Positions 43,227 to 52,841 of a stretch of DNA of 59,458 bases are shown piece after piece. This DNA is from Polycyclovorans sp. Its GTDB lineage: Bacteria; Pseudomonadota; Gammaproteobacteria; Nevskiales; Nevskiaceae. The stretch's first letter is position 1. Each line of letters starts with the position of its first letter. Below the pieces are notes generated by a model. It was not told the DNA's origin and did no database searches. It worked only from the letters and a program-made list of their open reading frames with translations. A program made the translations under genes and the position numbers. The stretch lies in contig PAKU01000010.1 of the NCBI GenBank assembly GCA_002706265.1, positions 1-59,458 on the forward strand, written 5' to 3'.

Positions 43227-43244
43227 GCCCGAGATTGTCACAAT
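43216..43244 (+). promoter_or_regulatory. predicted sigma-70 promoter of the sdh operon
   Basis: TTGCGA (43216-43221), 17 bases, CACAAT (43239-43244). The spacing is ideal and the -35 hexamer is the same as in the predicted atp promoter. It overlaps the ygfZ start and would place transcription start near 43251. Confidence 0.5.
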
Positions 43245-43252
43245 CCGCGCCC

Positions 43253-43495
43253 GTGAAGCCAACCGCCACACCACCCGACGAAGCCTCCGCCGACCCTCAG
43301 CCTGTGGGTCGCGATGCCGACGTCGTCCGCCTGCGGGACCTGTTGGCCCCCCCCGAGGCCCAGGCTGCGCCGACCGTCAAGGTCTGGTCAGGCGAGGCCG
43401 ACGGCAAGGTCAAAGAGTTTGGCGGACGCCAGAATGGTCTTGACCCGACCCGTTACGGCGACTGGGAAAAGAACGGCCGGTGTATTGATTTTTAA
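43253..43495 (+). CDS. DUF1674/SDHAF4-like succinate dehydrogenase assembly factor
   Basis: The C-terminal block KEFGGRQNGLDPTRYGDWEK and the last residues NGRCIDF match the DUF1674/SDHAF4 signature. SDHAF4 binds flavinylated SdhA and protects it before joining SdhB. With the GTG at 43253 the protein has 80 residues; the N-terminal half is low-complexity Pro/Ala. The start is uncertain: no Shine-Dalgarno, and the predicted transcription start is only 1-3 bases upstream, so it might be read from a leaderless mRNA, or from the GTG at 43304. Direct position in front of sdhCDAB supports the function. Confidence 0.75.
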   Translation: MKPTATPPDEASADPQPVGRDADVVRLRDLLAPPEAQAAPTVKVWSGEADGKVKEFGGRQNGLDPTRYGDWEKNGRCIDF

Positions 43496-43555
43496 AGCAG
43501 ATCGTTGCGTCAGGGTGCGCCTTGGTGCGCCCGTTTTCATTACAGGGAGCATTCA

Positions 43556-43960
43556 ATGAGTTCACCCAAGTCAGGGCCGCAGGCAAGACCGCTGTCCCCC
43601 TTCATGCTGGGGCAGTACTACCGGTTTCAATTGACGTCGGTGCTGTCGTTCGCGCATCGCATCACCGGCCTCGGCCTGACCTTGGGCACCTTGCTGATCG
43701 CAGGCTGGCTCATCGCCCTGGCCAGCGGCCCCGAGCGCTACGCCGCCTTCGCCACGCACCTGACGGCCTGGTACGGGCAGGTGCTGCTGTTCGCGTGGAG
43801 CTGGGCGTTCATGTACCACCTGTGCAACGGCATCCGCCATCTGGTGTGGGATGCCGGCCACGCGCTGGAACTGGACGCCGCCTACCGCAGCGGTTACATC
43901 GCGGTCGCCGCGTCTTTCGTCATCACGGCCGCGATCTGGGTCGCGGCCTACCTTGTTTGA
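43556..43960 (+). CDS. sdhC: succinate dehydrogenase cytochrome b556 subunit SdhC
   Basis: The 134-residue membrane anchor has three transmembrane helices. SVLSFAHRITGLGL carries Ser and Arg of the quinone site, and YHLCNGIRHLVWDAGH holds the heme b His ligand. ATG at 43556 with Shine-Dalgarno AGGGAG at 43543-43548. The C-terminal helix ends AAIWVAAYLV, and sdhD follows after 10 bases. Confidence 0.93.
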   Translation: MSSPKSGPQARPLSPFMLGQYYRFQLTSVLSFAHRITGLGLTLGTLLIAGWLIALASGPERYAAFATHLTAWYGQVLLFAWSWAFMYHLCNGIRHLVWDAGHALELDAAYRSGYIAVAASFVITAAIWVAAYLV

Positions 43961-43970
43961 GGGCAGATCC

Positions 43971-44348
43971 ATGAGCTTACGTTCGCCATTGTCACGCGCA
44001 AAGGGTCTGGGTTCGGCCAAGTCGGGGGTCCATCATTTCTGGATGCAGCGGGTGTCTGCCGTTGCGCTGGTGCCGCTCAGCCTGTGGTTCGTGTTTTCAG
44101 TTGCCCGGCTGGCCGGCGGCGACTACGCCGCGGTCGAGCACTGGGTGTCGGCGCCCAGCGTGGCCGTGGTGCTGATCCTGTTTCTGGGTGCAACGCTGTA
44201 TCACTCGTTGCTGGGCGTGCAAACCATCGTGGAAGACTATGTGGGCCATGAAGGCGCCCGCATTGCGGTGTTGTTGCTGTCCAAGTTCGTGCACCTTGCC
44301 GTGGCCGCTGCCACCATCTTTGCGGTTCTTAAAATCGCGCTGGCCTGA
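43971..44348 (+). CDS. sdhD: succinate dehydrogenase membrane anchor SdhD
   Basis: A 125-residue subunit with three membrane helices. [18 protein letters not shown] contains the Arg typical of SdhD, and the second helix has [19 protein letters not shown] with the second heme/quinone-site His. ATG at 43971, 10 bases behind sdhC; a longer open frame overlaps sdhC and is not used. Confidence 0.93.
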   Translation: MSLRSPLSRAKGLGSAKSGVHHFWMQRVSAVALVPLSLWFVFSVARLAGGDYAAVEHWVSAPSVAVVLILFLGATLYHSLLGVQTIVEDYVGHEGARIAVLLLSKFVHLAVAAATIFAVLKIALA

Positions 44349-44374
44349 GGCCTGCTGCCCTAAAGAGATTGTTT

Positions 44375-46168
44375 ATGTCTGCTTACGAAATTGTTCACCA
44401 TGAGTACGACGCGGTCGTCGTCGGCGCCGGCGGCTCGGGCTTGCGCGCCACCCTGGGCATGGCCGAATCGGGCCTGAAGACAGCCAACATCACCAAGGTC
44501 TTTCCCACCCGGTCGCACACGGTGGCGGCGCAGGGCGGCATCTCCGCGGCGCTGGCCAACATGGGCAAGGACGACTGGCGCTGGCATTTTTACGACACCG
44601 TGAAGGGCTCTGACTGGCTGGGCGACCAGGACGCCATCCAGTACATGACCCGCGAGGCCATTCCCGCCGTCATCGAGCTTGAACACTACGGCGTGCCTTT
44701 CAGCCGCACGCCGGAAGGCACCATTTACCAGCGTCCGTTTGGTGGCATGACCACCGACTTCGGCAAAGGGCCGCCGGCGCAGCGCACCTGTGCGGCCGCC
44801 GACCGCACCGGTCACGCCATGTTGCACACGCTCTACCAGCAGAGCCTCAAGTGCAAGGCGCAGTTCTACATCGAGTTTTTTGCGCTCGACCTGCTGATGG
44901 ATGACCAGGGCCAGTGCTGCGGCGTGCTGGCGCTGGAAATGGCCACCGGCAAGATTCACCGCTTCCGCAGCCACATGACCATTCTGGCCACCGGGGGCTA
45001 CGGCCGCGCCTACTTCTCGGCCACCTCGGCCCACACCTGCACCGGCGACGGCAACGCCATGGTGCAGCGCGCCGGTCTGCCGCTGCAGGACATGGAGTTC
45101 GTGCAGTTTCACCCCACCGGCATCTACGGCGCGGGCTGCCTGATCACCGAGGGCGCACGCGGCGAAGGCGGGTATCTCACCAACAAGGACGGCGAGCGCT
45201 TCATGGAGCGTTATGCGCCCAGCGTGAAAGACCTGGCGCCGCGCGACATGGTCAGCCGCTCGATGGCCACCGAGATTCGTGAAGGCCGCGGCGTGGGTGA
45301 AGAAGCCGACCACATTCACCTGCACCTTGAGCATCTGGGCCCCGAAGTGCTGCACAAGCGGCTGCCGGGCATCACCGAGTCGGCACAGATTTTCGCCGGT
45401 GTCGATGCCACCAAGGCGCCGATTCCCGTGGTGCCGACCGTGCACTACAACATGGGCGGCATCCCGGCCCTGTACACCGGCGAAGTCGTGACCCTGAAAG
45501 ACGGCAATCCCGACAGCGTCGTCCCCGGTCTGATGGCCGTGGGCGAAGCCGCGTGCGTGTCGGTGCACGGTGCCAACCGCCTGGGTTCCAACTCGCTGCT
45601 CGATCTGGTGGTGTTCGGTCGTGCCGCGGCGATACGGACCGCCGAGATCGTCAAGCCGGGTCAGGCGCACAAGCGCATTTCCGGCCGCTCTGAAGAAGCC
45701 TCGCTGGCGCGCCTCGACAAGCTGCGCAACGCCAAGGGCGGCACGCCCACCGCGTCGCTGCGACTCGACATGCAGAAAACCATGCAGAAGCATTGCGCGG
45801 TGTTCCGCGACGGACCGCTGATGCAGGAGGGCATTGCCAAGCTCAAGGGCATCATCGAAGGCTTCGATACCGATCTGCAGGTCACCGACCGCTCGCTGAT
45901 CTGGAACACCGACCTGATGGAAACCCTGGAGCTGGACAACCTGCTCGGCCAGGCGCTGGTGACCATTGTGGGCGCCGAGAATCGCGCGGAGTCACGCGGT
46001 GCGCACGCCCGCGACGACCTGAAGGATCGCGACGACCAGCAGTGGCTCAAGCACACGGTGGCCTGGCGCAGCGACCGCAGTGAGGTCACGCTGGACTATC
46101 GCCCGGTGCACATGCAGCCGATGGACGCGGATGTCGATCACATTCCGCCCATGGCCCGCAAATACTGA
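44375..46168 (+). CDS. sdhA: succinate dehydrogenase flavoprotein subunit SdhA
   Basis: The 597-residue flavoprotein oxidises succinate to fumarate. [20 protein letters not shown] binds FAD; the covalent FAD His is in [32 protein letters not shown] and the active-site Arg in RDMVSRSM are present, as is the C-terminal [20 protein letters not shown] with the family ending. ATG at 44375 is preceded by an AAAGAGA purine run. It depends on SdhE, encoded 900 bases downstream, for flavinylation. Confidence 0.96.
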   Translation: MSAYEIVHHEYDAVVVGAGGSGLRATLGMAESGLKTANITKVFPTRSHTVAAQGGISAALANMGKDDWRWHFYDTVKGSDWLGDQDAIQYMTREAIPAVIELEHYGVPFSRTPEGTIYQRPFGGMTTDFGKGPPAQRTCAAADRTGHAMLHTLYQQSLKCKAQFYIEFFALDLLMDDQGQCCGVLALEMATGKIHRFRSHMTILATGGYGRAYFSATSAHTCTGDGNAMVQRAGLPLQDMEFVQFHPTGIYGAGCLITEGARGEGGYLTNKDGERFMERYAPSVKDLAPRDMVSRSMATEIREGRGVGEEADHIHLHLEHLGPEVLHKRLPGITESAQIFAGVDATKAPIPVVPTVHYNMGGIPALYTGEVVTLKDGNPDSVVPGLMAVGEAACVSVHGANRLGSNSLLDLVVFGRAAAIRTAEIVKPGQAHKRISGRSEEASLARLDKLRNAKGGTPTASLRLDMQKTMQKHCAVFRDGPLMQEGIAKLKGIIEGFDTDLQVTDRSLIWNTDLMETLELDNLLGQALVTIVGAENRAESRGAHARDDLKDRDDQQWLKHTVAWRSDRSEVTLDYRPVHMQPMDADVDHIPPMARKY

Positions 46169-46232
46169 GTCCGTACTGATCGGTCGTCATCGACCGCTCT
46201 TTAATCCTTTATCGCTGATGGAGTAAGCCGCA

Positions 46233-47018
46233 ATGGCCCAGTTCTCACTGCCCCAGAACTCGAAGATCGACAAATCGGCCGGCAAGCATTTTCCGGCGCC
46301 CAGCGGCGCCAGGAACGTGCAGACCTTCAAGGTCTATCGCTATGACCCCGACACCGGCGCCAATCCAAGGGTTGATGTCTACGACATCGACATGGACGCC
46401 TGCGGGCCGATGGTTCTCGATGCCCTGATCAAGATCAAGAACGAGACCGACGCGACCCTGACCTTCCGTCGCTCATGCCGCGAAGGCATCTGCGGGTCGT
46501 GCGCGATGAACATTGACGGCGGCAACACGCTGGCCTGCACCAAGCCCTGCAGTGAGGTGAAGGGCGACGTGTCCATCTATCCCTTGCCGCACCTGCCGGT
46601 GGTCAAGGATCTGGTGCCCGACCTGACGCACTTCTATGCCCAGCTGGCGTCGATTGAGCCGTGGCTGAAGTCCGACACCGCAGCGCCCACCCGTGAGCGC
46701 CTGCAAAGCGAAGAAGACCGCGCCAAGCTCGACGGCCTGTACGAGTGCATTCTGTGCGCCTGCTGCTCGACCAGTTGCCCCAGCTACTGGTGGAACGGCG
46801 ATCGCTACCTTGGCCCTGCGGTGCTCATGCAGGCCTACCGCTGGCTGGTGGACTCGCGCGACGAAGCCACCGGCGAACGCCTCGATGCGCTGGAAGATCC
46901 TTTCAAGCTCTATCGTTGCCACACCATCATGAACTGCGCCAAGACCTGCCCCAAAGGGCTGAACCCGGCCAAGGCGATTGCCGAAGTGAAGAAATTGATG
47001 GTCGAGCGCACGGTCTGA
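46233..47018 (+). CDS. sdhB: succinate dehydrogenase iron-sulfur subunit SdhB
   Basis: A 261-residue protein with three Fe-S clusters. The [2Fe-2S] ligands are in [16 protein letters not shown] and TLAC; the [4Fe-4S] ligands in [17 protein letters not shown], and the [3Fe-4S]/[4Fe-4S] remainder in [17 protein letters not shown]. The N-terminus is some 25 residues longer than E. coli SdhB ([15 protein letters not shown]), a form common in alpha- and some gammaproteobacteria. A terminator-like hairpin follows the stop. Confidence 0.96.
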   Translation: MAQFSLPQNSKIDKSAGKHFPAPSGARNVQTFKVYRYDPDTGANPRVDVYDIDMDACGPMVLDALIKIKNETDATLTFRRSCREGICGSCAMNIDGGNTLACTKPCSEVKGDVSIYPLPHLPVVKDLVPDLTHFYAQLASIEPWLKSDTAAPTRERLQSEEDRAKLDGLYECILCACCSTSCPSYWWNGDRYLGPAVLMQAYRWLVDSRDEATGERLDALEDPFKLYRCHTIMNCAKTCPKGLNPAKAIAEVKKLMVERTV

Positions 47019-47042
47019 ACACGGCGCGTCGCGATCCGGAAG

Positions 47043-47065
47043 GCGGCCCTCGCGGCCGCTTTTTT
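47043..47065 (+). terminator. terminator-like hairpin between sdhB and sdhE
   Basis: GCGGCC (47043-47048) pairs with GGCCGC (47054-47059) and is followed directly by T6 (47060-47065). It lies between sdhB and sdhE, 18 bases before the sdhE start, so it should reduce, not abolish, sdhE expression. Confidence 0.65.
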
Positions 47066-47082
47066 GCTTGATGGAGAAGGGC

Positions 47083-47316
47083 ATGGATGCCGCAAGACTG
47101 ACGTGGTTGCTGCGCCGCGGAATGAAGGAACTGGACGTCATGGCGACCCGCTACCACGCTGATCGCTATCCCCAGGCGCCCGCTGCCGAACGGCAGGCCT
47201 TTGAGCGCCTGCTGTCTGAGGTGGAAGACCCGGACATCTGGGCCTGGACGATGGGCTACGACCAGCCTCCCGAGGAGTACCACGATGTCATCCGGGAATT
47301 TCGAATCTTCCGTTGA
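47083..47316 (+). CDS. sdhE: SdhA flavinylation factor SdhE
   Basis: A 77-residue DUF339 protein. LTWLLRRGMKELDVMATRY contains the RGxxE-type motif (Arg-Gly-Met-Lys-Glu) that contacts SdhA and drives covalent FAD attachment, and EVEDPDIWAWTMGYDQPPEE is the second conserved block. The ATG at 47083 has a GGAG Shine-Dalgarno 6 bases upstream; the ATG at 47071 would include that site in the coding region. It overlaps ygfX by 32 bases. Confidence 0.92.
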   Translation: MDAARLTWLLRRGMKELDVMATRYHADRYPQAPAAERQAFERLLSEVEDPDIWAWTMGYDQPPEEYHDVIREFRIFR

Positions 47317-47719
47317 GCTGGTGCTGCGCCCGTCGCGCAGCGCCCTGATGATGGCGCTGTGGGTGCATGCCCTGCCCGCCGCACTGCTGCCGTTCACTGG
47401 GCTTGCGCCCTCCTGGATGATGGGTCTGGCCGGGCTTATCGCCCTGTCGTGGATTGCCCTGCGGCACCACCCCGCGCTGGGGTTTGGCAAGCGTGCCATC
47501 ACCCGTATCCGCTGGGAGGCCGAAGGCCAGTGGTTCATCTGGCGCGGCGGCAAGCGCATCGCCGCCGAGCTGCTCGACGACACCGTGGTGCATCCGCGCA
47601 TGGTGGTGCTGCGCTTCAAGATCGACACGGGCAAGCGCGTCACCCGCCTGCTGACGGGCGACGAGACCACGCCAGGCAATTTTCGCCGCCTCAAGGCGCG
47701 TCTGACCCTGCCGCGGTAG
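47285..47719 (+). CDS. YgfX/CptA-like inner-membrane protein
   Basis: The 144-residue product has two membrane helices (about residues 20-65) after VELVLRPSRSALMM, then a small cytoplasmic domain: EGQWFIWRGGKRIAAELLDD and TPGNFRRLKARLTLPR, the YgfX pattern ending with D-x4-FRRLxxRL. In E. coli ygfX is also co-transcribed with sdhE; it was proposed as a toxin acting on cell division proteins, but its physiological role is debated. The 32-base overlap with sdhE indicates translational coupling. Confidence 0.8.
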   Translation: MSSGNFESSVELVLRPSRSALMMALWVHALPAALLPFTGLAPSWMMGLAGLIALSWIALRHHPALGFGKRAITRIRWEAEGQWFIWRGGKRIAAELLDDTVVHPRMVVLRFKIDTGKRVTRLLTGDETTPGNFRRLKARLTLPR

Positions 47720-47746
47720 TGTGACCGTCAAAAAGGGCCGCGCCTC

Positions 47747-49480
47747 GTGTTTCTGATTGACAAGATCATTCTGCTTGCGGCCATTCTGATTCTGGTCGGC
47801 ATCGTTTCCAGCAAGCTGTCCGCGCGGATGGGTCTGCCGGTGCTGGTGCTGTTCCTGATCATCGGCATGCTGGCCGGCGACGGCGGCATTGGCGGCATCA
47901 TCTTCAACAATGCCGACGCGGCGCACGCGCTCGGCACGCTGGCCTTGGCAATGATCCTGTACGACGGCGGGCTGCAGACGCCCATCGCGTCGATCAAGTC
48001 GGTGTGGAAGCCGTCGGCGCTGCTGGCCACGCTGGGCGTGCTGGTCACCGCGGCGATTGCCGGGTTCACCGCGTGCTGGGCGCTCGATCTGCCGCTGATG
48101 GAGGGGCTGCTGGTGGGCGCCATCGTCGGGTCTACAGACGCCGCCGCCGTGTTCTCGCTGCTGCGCAACGCCGGGATTCACGTCGCGCCGCGACTCAAGT
48201 CGACCCTGGAGATCGAAAGCGCTTCGAACGACCCGATGGCGATCTTCCTCACCGTTGGCCTGCTCGAAGTGCTGATGAACGATCTGCCCTTCGGCATCGG
48301 TCTGGTGCAGATGTTCGCCCTGCAAATGGGGGTGGGCGTGGCCGTGGGGCTGGCCGTGGGCTGGGTGGCAGTGCGGGTCATCAACCGCATTCACCTCCTG
48401 GCCACGGGCTTGTATCCGGTGCTGGTCGCCGCGTTCGGGCTGCTGGCCTTCGGGGTCGCGGCCAATCTGCAGGGCAGTGGCTTCCTGGCCGTGTTTGTGG
48501 CGGGCGTCTTTGTCGGCAACAGCCGGTTCGTTTTTCAGCGCAGCACCTTCCTGTTTCATGACGGACTGGCCTGGCTGGGGCAGATCACCATGTTCGTGGT
48601 GCTGGGCCTGCTGGTGCATCCGCCATCGCTGCTGGACGTCTGGCAGGAAGGGCTGATCATTTCATTCGTGCTGATCTTTGTTGCGCGGCCCCTGGCGGTA
48701 TTGCCGATCCTGCTGCCCTTTGGCTTCAATGCCCGCGAGATCGCCCTGGTTTCGTGGGTGGGCCTGCGCGGTTCGGTGCCCATCATCCTGGCGATTTTTC
48801 CGCTGATCTTCGGCCTGTCGGGCGCGCCGCTGATCTTCAACGTGGTGTTCTTCGTGGTGTTGATCTCGGCCACGGTGCAAGGCTCCACCTTGCCCATCGT
48901 CGCCCGCAAGCTGGGTCTGGCCACGCCGCCGCCGCCGGTGCCGCCGGCCACGCTGGAGATCACCGCCTTGGGTGATGTCGATGCCGACATCGTGGAATAC
49001 ATACTTGGTGACACCTGCCGCGCCGCGGGTCGGCGGCTGTCGCAGATGGCGCTGCCCGACAGCACCGTGGTGGCCATGATCACCCGCCAGCAGACGGTCA
49101 TACCGCCGCGCGGCTCTACCACGCTGGAGGCCGGAGATCACCTGTTCGTGGTGCTGCGACCCGAAACCCGGCCGTTCGTCGATCGCGTGTTTTCGTCGCA
49201 CGTGGGCGAAGCCGTCGTGGCGATGTTGCCGGCGGCCGAACTGCGCCTGAAAGGCACGACCCGCATCGAAGACCTGCTGCGCTGTTACGGCATCGATCTG
49301 GCCATCGAAGGCGGGCTGACGCTGGATCAGGTGCTGCGCCGGCATCTGGGCGACGCGGCGGCAGTGGACGCCAGCGTCACCTTGAACGGCACCGTGATGC
49401 GCATCTGTGAAATGGTCGACCGCCGCATCGCGACGGTGGGATTGAAGCGGTCCACCGAGGGCGCCGGGGCCTTGGGCTGA
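47747..49480 (+). CDS. nhaP2: NhaP2/CvrA-type potassium/proton antiporter
   Basis: A 577-residue CPA1 antiporter, equal in length to E. coli CvrA (578). It has about 12 transmembrane helices; the ion-binding region includes GSTDAAAVFSLLRNAG and ESASNDPMAIFLTVG with the conserved Asp. After residue 400 a cytosolic TrkA-C-type regulatory domain follows (SQMALPDSTVVAMITRQQ; LEAGDHLFVVLRPE). It exports cations in exchange for protons. GTG start at 47747. Ion specificity is inferred from family. The preceding gap is 27 bases, so co-transcription with ygfX is possible. Confidence 0.88.
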   Translation: MFLIDKIILLAAILILVGIVSSKLSARMGLPVLVLFLIIGMLAGDGGIGGIIFNNADAAHALGTLALAMILYDGGLQTPIASIKSVWKPSALLATLGVLVTAAIAGFTACWALDLPLMEGLLVGAIVGSTDAAAVFSLLRNAGIHVAPRLKSTLEIESASNDPMAIFLTVGLLEVLMNDLPFGIGLVQMFALQMGVGVAVGLAVGWVAVRVINRIHLLATGLYPVLVAAFGLLAFGVAANLQGSGFLAVFVAGVFVGNSRFVFQRSTFLFHDGLAWLGQITMFVVLGLLVHPPSLLDVWQEGLIISFVLIFVARPLAVLPILLPFGFNAREIALVSWVGLRGSVPIILAIFPLIFGLSGAPLIFNVVFFVVLISATVQGSTLPIVARKLGLATPPPPVPPATLEITALGDVDADIVEYILGDTCRAAGRRLSQMALPDSTVVAMITRQQTVIPPRGSTTLEAGDHLFVVLRPETRPFVDRVFSSHVGEAVVAMLPAAELRLKGTTRIEDLLRCYGIDLAIEGGLTLDQVLRRHLGDAAAVDASVTLNGTVMRICEMVDRRIATVGLKRSTEGAGALG

Positions 49481-49500
49481 TGGAGTGCCAGAATGTCGCC

Positions 49501-49845
49501 ATGAAGCTCTATCACAACCCCCGCTGCTCGAAGTCGCGCCAGGCGCTGGCCCTGTTGGAAGCCCGTGGCCTGGCACCCGAGGTCATTCGCTATCTGGAGC
49601 AACCGCCCGATGCCGCAACCCTGGACGGCATCTGCAAGGCCCTGAATGCCGAGCCGGCGGCCCTGGTCCGGTTCAAGGACGAGGCCGCCAGACAATTGGG
49701 CCTGAAGGCCGACGACGCGCGCCCCCGCGAGGCGTGGCTGGCGCTGCTGGCGGCCAACCCGGCGCTGATCGAGCGGCCGATTCTGGTGGTCGGCACGCGC
49801 GCGGTGGTCGGCCGTCCGCCGGAAGCCGTACTCTCCCTGATCTGA
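49501..49845 (+). CDS. ArsC-family (glutaredoxin-fold) arsenate reductase-like protein
   Basis: This 114-residue thioredoxin-fold protein begins [20 protein letters not shown], with the catalytic Cys at residue 9, and ends with the family [20 protein letters not shown] block. Many ArsC homologs like YfgD in E. coli are not part of ars operons; there is no arsB or arsR here, so arsenate reduction is not certain. The canonical start at 49501 is used; the ATG at 49480 overlaps the nhaP2 stop and would add seven residues. Confidence 0.85.
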   Translation: MKLYHNPRCSKSRQALALLEARGLAPEVIRYLEQPPDAATLDGICKALNAEPAALVRFKDEAARQLGLKADDARPREAWLALLAANPALIERPILVVGTRAVVGRPPEAVLSLI

Positions 49846-49870
49846 TGTCTCTGGCCCCCGTGAGTCCCGC

Positions 49871-51394
49871 ATGACGTCTCTTTTGATTGGCAAAGGTGAC
49901 ACCGCCCAGACCCTGCTGGCCCGCTACGCCAACCGCCACGGCTTGGTGGCGGGCGCGACCGGGACCGGCAAGACGGTGACCTTGCAGGTCATGGCCGAAG
50001 GCTTTTCGGCGCTGGGCGTGCCGGTGTTCTGCGCTGACGTGAAGGGCGATCTGTCGGGCCTGGCAGCGGCCGGCGCCGACAACCTCAAGCTGGCCGAACG
50101 CGCGGCCAAGGTGGGCGTGAGCGGCTACGCCCCCGCCGCGCAGCCGGTGATGTTCTGGGACGTGTTCGGCGAGCAGGGGCACCCGATACGCACCACCCTG
50201 TCCGAGATGGGGCCGCTGCTGCTGGCGCGCCTGCTGTCGCTGAGTGACGCCCAGTCGGGCGCGCTGGCGGTGGCCTTCAAGTACGCCGACGATCAGGGTC
50301 TGGCCCTGCTCGATCTCAAGGACCTGACGGCCCTGCTGCGGCATGTGGCGGCCCACAGCAAGGTCATCAGCGCTGAATACGGGCTGGTGAGCACGGCGTC
50401 GCTGGCGGCGATCCAGCGGGCGCTGCTGCAGCTTGAGCAAGAAGGCGGCGCCGCCCTGTTCGGTGAGCCCGCGCTCGAACTGGCCGACTTGATGCGCACC
50501 GACCTGTCGGGGCGCGGCATCGTCAACGTGCTGGCGGCCGACAAGCTGTTCATGCGGCCGCGGCTGTACGCGACGTTTCTGTTGTTCCTGCTGTCTGAGT
50601 TGTTTGAATCGCTGCCCGAAGTGGGCGATCTGGACCAACCGCGACTGGTGTTTTTCTTCGACGAGGCCCACCTGCTGTTCAAGGACGCCCCGAAGGCGCT
50701 GGTCGACAAGGTCGAGCAGGTGGTGCGCCTGATCCGCTCCAAGGGGGTGGGCGTGTACTTCGTCACCCAGAATCCGCTGGACCTGCCCGAAACGGTGCTG
50801 GGCCAGCTCGGCAACCGCGTGCAGCACGGCCTGCGCGCCTTCACGCCGCGCGACCAGAAGGCCGTGCGCGCGGCCGCCGAAACCTTCCGCGCCAATCCCG
50901 GCGTGGACGTGATCGAGGCCATCACCCAGATGGGCGTCGGCGAGGCGCTGGTGTCGACCTTGCAGGACAAGGGCATCCCCAGCCCGGTGGAGCGCGCCAT
51001 GATCGCGCCGCCGCGCAGTCGGATGGGGCCGCTCAGCCCTGAAGAGCGCCGTGCGGTGATTCAGCGCAGCCCGGTGTTTGGCCGCTACGAGGCGCTGCTG
51101 GACCGCGAATCGGCGTACGAAATACTCGCCCGCCGCACCGCCGAGGCCGAGGCCAGGGCCGCCGAAGACGAGGTGGCGGCGGCGCGTGCCGAAGCGTGGA
51201 GCGCGCAGACCCCCGGAGGTGCGGGCGGCGCCACGGCAAGGCCGCCGCGCGCCTCGCGCGCCCGGCCAAGGGCGCCGCAGTCGATGACCGAAAAGGCCTT
51301 GCAGTCGGCGGTGCGCAGCGCCGGCAGCGCCGTCGGGCGAGAAGTCGGCCGGCAGGTGCTGCGCGGGCTGTTAGGGTCGCTGCTCAAACGATGA
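49871..51394 (+). CDS. YjgR-like DUF853 ATPase (HerA-type)
   Basis: A 507-residue P-loop ATPase of the HerA/FtsK superfamily. Walker A is GATGTGKT at residues 28-35; the Walker B is [31 protein letters not shown] is a conserved DUF853 sequence, and [16 protein letters not shown] precedes it. E. coli YjgR belongs here; the function is not known. The C-terminus carries a basic, Pro/Arg-rich linker ([14 protein letters not shown]) and a helix [20 protein letters not shown]. It overlaps rsmG by 4 bases. Confidence 0.85.
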   Translation: MTSLLIGKGDTAQTLLARYANRHGLVAGATGTGKTVTLQVMAEGFSALGVPVFCADVKGDLSGLAAAGADNLKLAERAAKVGVSGYAPAAQPVMFWDVFGEQGHPIRTTLSEMGPLLLARLLSLSDAQSGALAVAFKYADDQGLALLDLKDLTALLRHVAAHSKVISAEYGLVSTASLAAIQRALLQLEQEGGAALFGEPALELADLMRTDLSGRGIVNVLAADKLFMRPRLYATFLLFLLSELFESLPEVGDLDQPRLVFFFDEAHLLFKDAPKALVDKVEQVVRLIRSKGVGVYFVTQNPLDLPETVLGQLGNRVQHGLRAFTPRDQKAVRAAAETFRANPGVDVIEAITQMGVGEALVSTLQDKGIPSPVERAMIAPPRSRMGPLSPEERRAVIQRSPVFGRYEALLDRESAYEILARRTAEAEARAAEDEVAAARAEAWSAQTPGGAGGATARPPRASRARPRAPQSMTEKALQSAVRSAGSAVGREVGRQVLRGLLGSLLKR

Positions 51395-52047
51395 GCCTCG
51401 AACGCGACCGTAGCCACGCGCAAATGATCGACGGCCTTGAACGGCTGTCGCTGTCTCTTCCGGATGAGGCCCTGCTGCAATTGCGGCAGTACCTCGACGA
51501 GCTGGAAAAGTGGAACGCCGCCTACAACCTGACGGCCGTGCGCGACCGCGCCGGCATGGTCACCCGCCATCTGCTCGACGCCCTGGCCATCGTGCCGCCG
51601 TTGCAGCCGCTGCTGGCGCATCCCGGCGCGCGACTGCTGGATGTGGGCAGCGGTGCGGGGTTGCCGGGCCTGGTGCTGGCCATCGTGGCGCCAACGCTGG
51701 AGGTGACCGTGCTCGACAGCAACGGCAAGAAGGCGCGCTTTCTGCGCCACGCGGCACGCACGCTGAAACTCGCCAACGTGACCGTGGCCGAGGCGCGTGT
51801 CGAGGCCTGGATGCCCCCGGCGCCCTACAGCCTGATCACCAGCCGCGCGTTCGCCGCGCTGGGTGAATTCTTCACCAGCACGGCGGCTTTGTTGGCCCCC
51901 GGTGGTCAATGGGTCGCGATGAAGGGCAAACTAGCCGACCGTGAGCTGGCCGACGTGCCCGCGAGCATCCACATCAGGGAGTCCATGCGTGTGCAGGTAC
52001 CCGGCCTCGACGAGGTGCGGCACCTGATCTTCGCCATCCCCACATGA
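51391..52047 (+). CDS. rsmG: 16S rRNA (guanine527-N7)-methyltransferase RsmG
   Basis: A 218-residue GidB. The SAM-binding motif is [38 protein letters not shown] and the [11 protein letters not shown] block are diagnostic. It methylates G527 of 16S rRNA; loss gives low-level streptomycin resistance in many species. ATG at 51391 (ATGA overlap with the YjgR-like gene) and ATGA overlap with parA. mnmG (gidA), often upstream, is absent here. Confidence 0.95.
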   Translation: MSLERDRSHAQMIDGLERLSLSLPDEALLQLRQYLDELEKWNAAYNLTAVRDRAGMVTRHLLDALAIVPPLQPLLAHPGARLLDVGSGAGLPGLVLAIVAPTLEVTVLDSNGKKARFLRHAARTLKLANVTVAEARVEAWMPPAPYSLITSRAFAALGEFFTSTAALLAPGGQWVAMKGKLADRELADVPASIHIRESMRVQVPGLDEVRHLIFAIPT

Positions 52048-52841
52048 GCTACGTGATTGCTGTTGCCAACCAGAAAGGCGGGGTGGGAAAGACCACCACG
52101 GCGATCAACCTTGCCGCCTCGCTGGCGGCCACCAAGCGCCGCGTGTTGCTGGTGGATCTGGATGCCCAGGGCAACGCCACCATGGGCGTGGGGGTCGACA
52201 AGAACACGCTGCAGCGCAGCGCCCGCGACGTGCTGCTGGAACTGGCGGCAATACGCGACGTGATTCTGCAGGTGCAACGCTCGACGCTGTCGGTGCTGCC
52301 GGCCAATGCCGACATGACCGAGGCCGAGATCAAACTGCGTGACGTGCCCGCCGGCGACTTTGCCCTCAAGTCCGCCCTGGCCGATGTGGCCGACGACTAC
52401 GACTACGTGCTGCTCGACTGTCCGCCGGCCCTGTCCAAGCTCACCGTCAACGCCCTGGTCGCCGCCGACGGCGTGCTGATCCCCATGCAGTGCGAGTACT
52501 ACGCGCTGGAGGGCCTGAGCGCGCTGATGGACACGGTCGGCAAGATCAAGCGCGTGATCAATCCCAATCTTGAAATCGAAGGTCTGTTGCGGACCATGTT
52601 CGACCCGCGCAACAACCTGTCGAACGATGTGTCGGCGCAGCTTGAAAGCCACTTCGGCGACAAGGTGTATCGCACCATCGTGCCGCGCAACGTGCGCCTT
52701 GCCGAAGCGCCCAGCCACGGCCTGCCGGTGATGCTTTACGACGCCCAGTCCACGGGCGCGCGGGCCTACCTTGCCCTGGCGGGCGAAGTCTTGCGGCGGC
52801 ACGATCCGCGCGCGTCACGTAACCGTAAGGATGCAGCATGA
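52044..52841 (+). CDS. parA: chromosome-partitioning ATPase ParA (Soj)
   Basis: The 265-residue Walker-type ATPase starts YVIAVANQKGGVGKTTT with the deviant Walker A (K11 to T17). LLVDLDAQGNATMGVG and YVLLDCPPAL are the A' and B motifs. ParA forms a DNA-bound gradient that moves ParB-parS toward the pole. Overlaps rsmG and parB by 4 bases each. Confidence 0.95.
   Translation: MSYVIAVANQKGGVGKTTTAINLAASLAATKRRVLLVDLDAQGNATMGVGVDKNTLQRSARDVLLELAAIRDVILQVQRSTLSVLPANADMTEAEIKLRDVPAGDFALKSALADVADDYDYVLLDCPPALSKLTVNALVAADGVLIPMQCEYYALEGLSALMDTVGKIKRVINPNLEIEGLLRTMFDPRNNLSNDVSAQLESHFGDKVYRTIVPRNVRLAEAPSHGLPVMLYDAQSTGARAYLALAGEVLRRHDPRASRNRKDAA

Noticed and set aside
47201..47284. Longer start for the YgfX-like gene
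   Set aside because: The extension lies within sdhE in another frame and lacks the conserved YgfX N-terminus, which begins at 47285.
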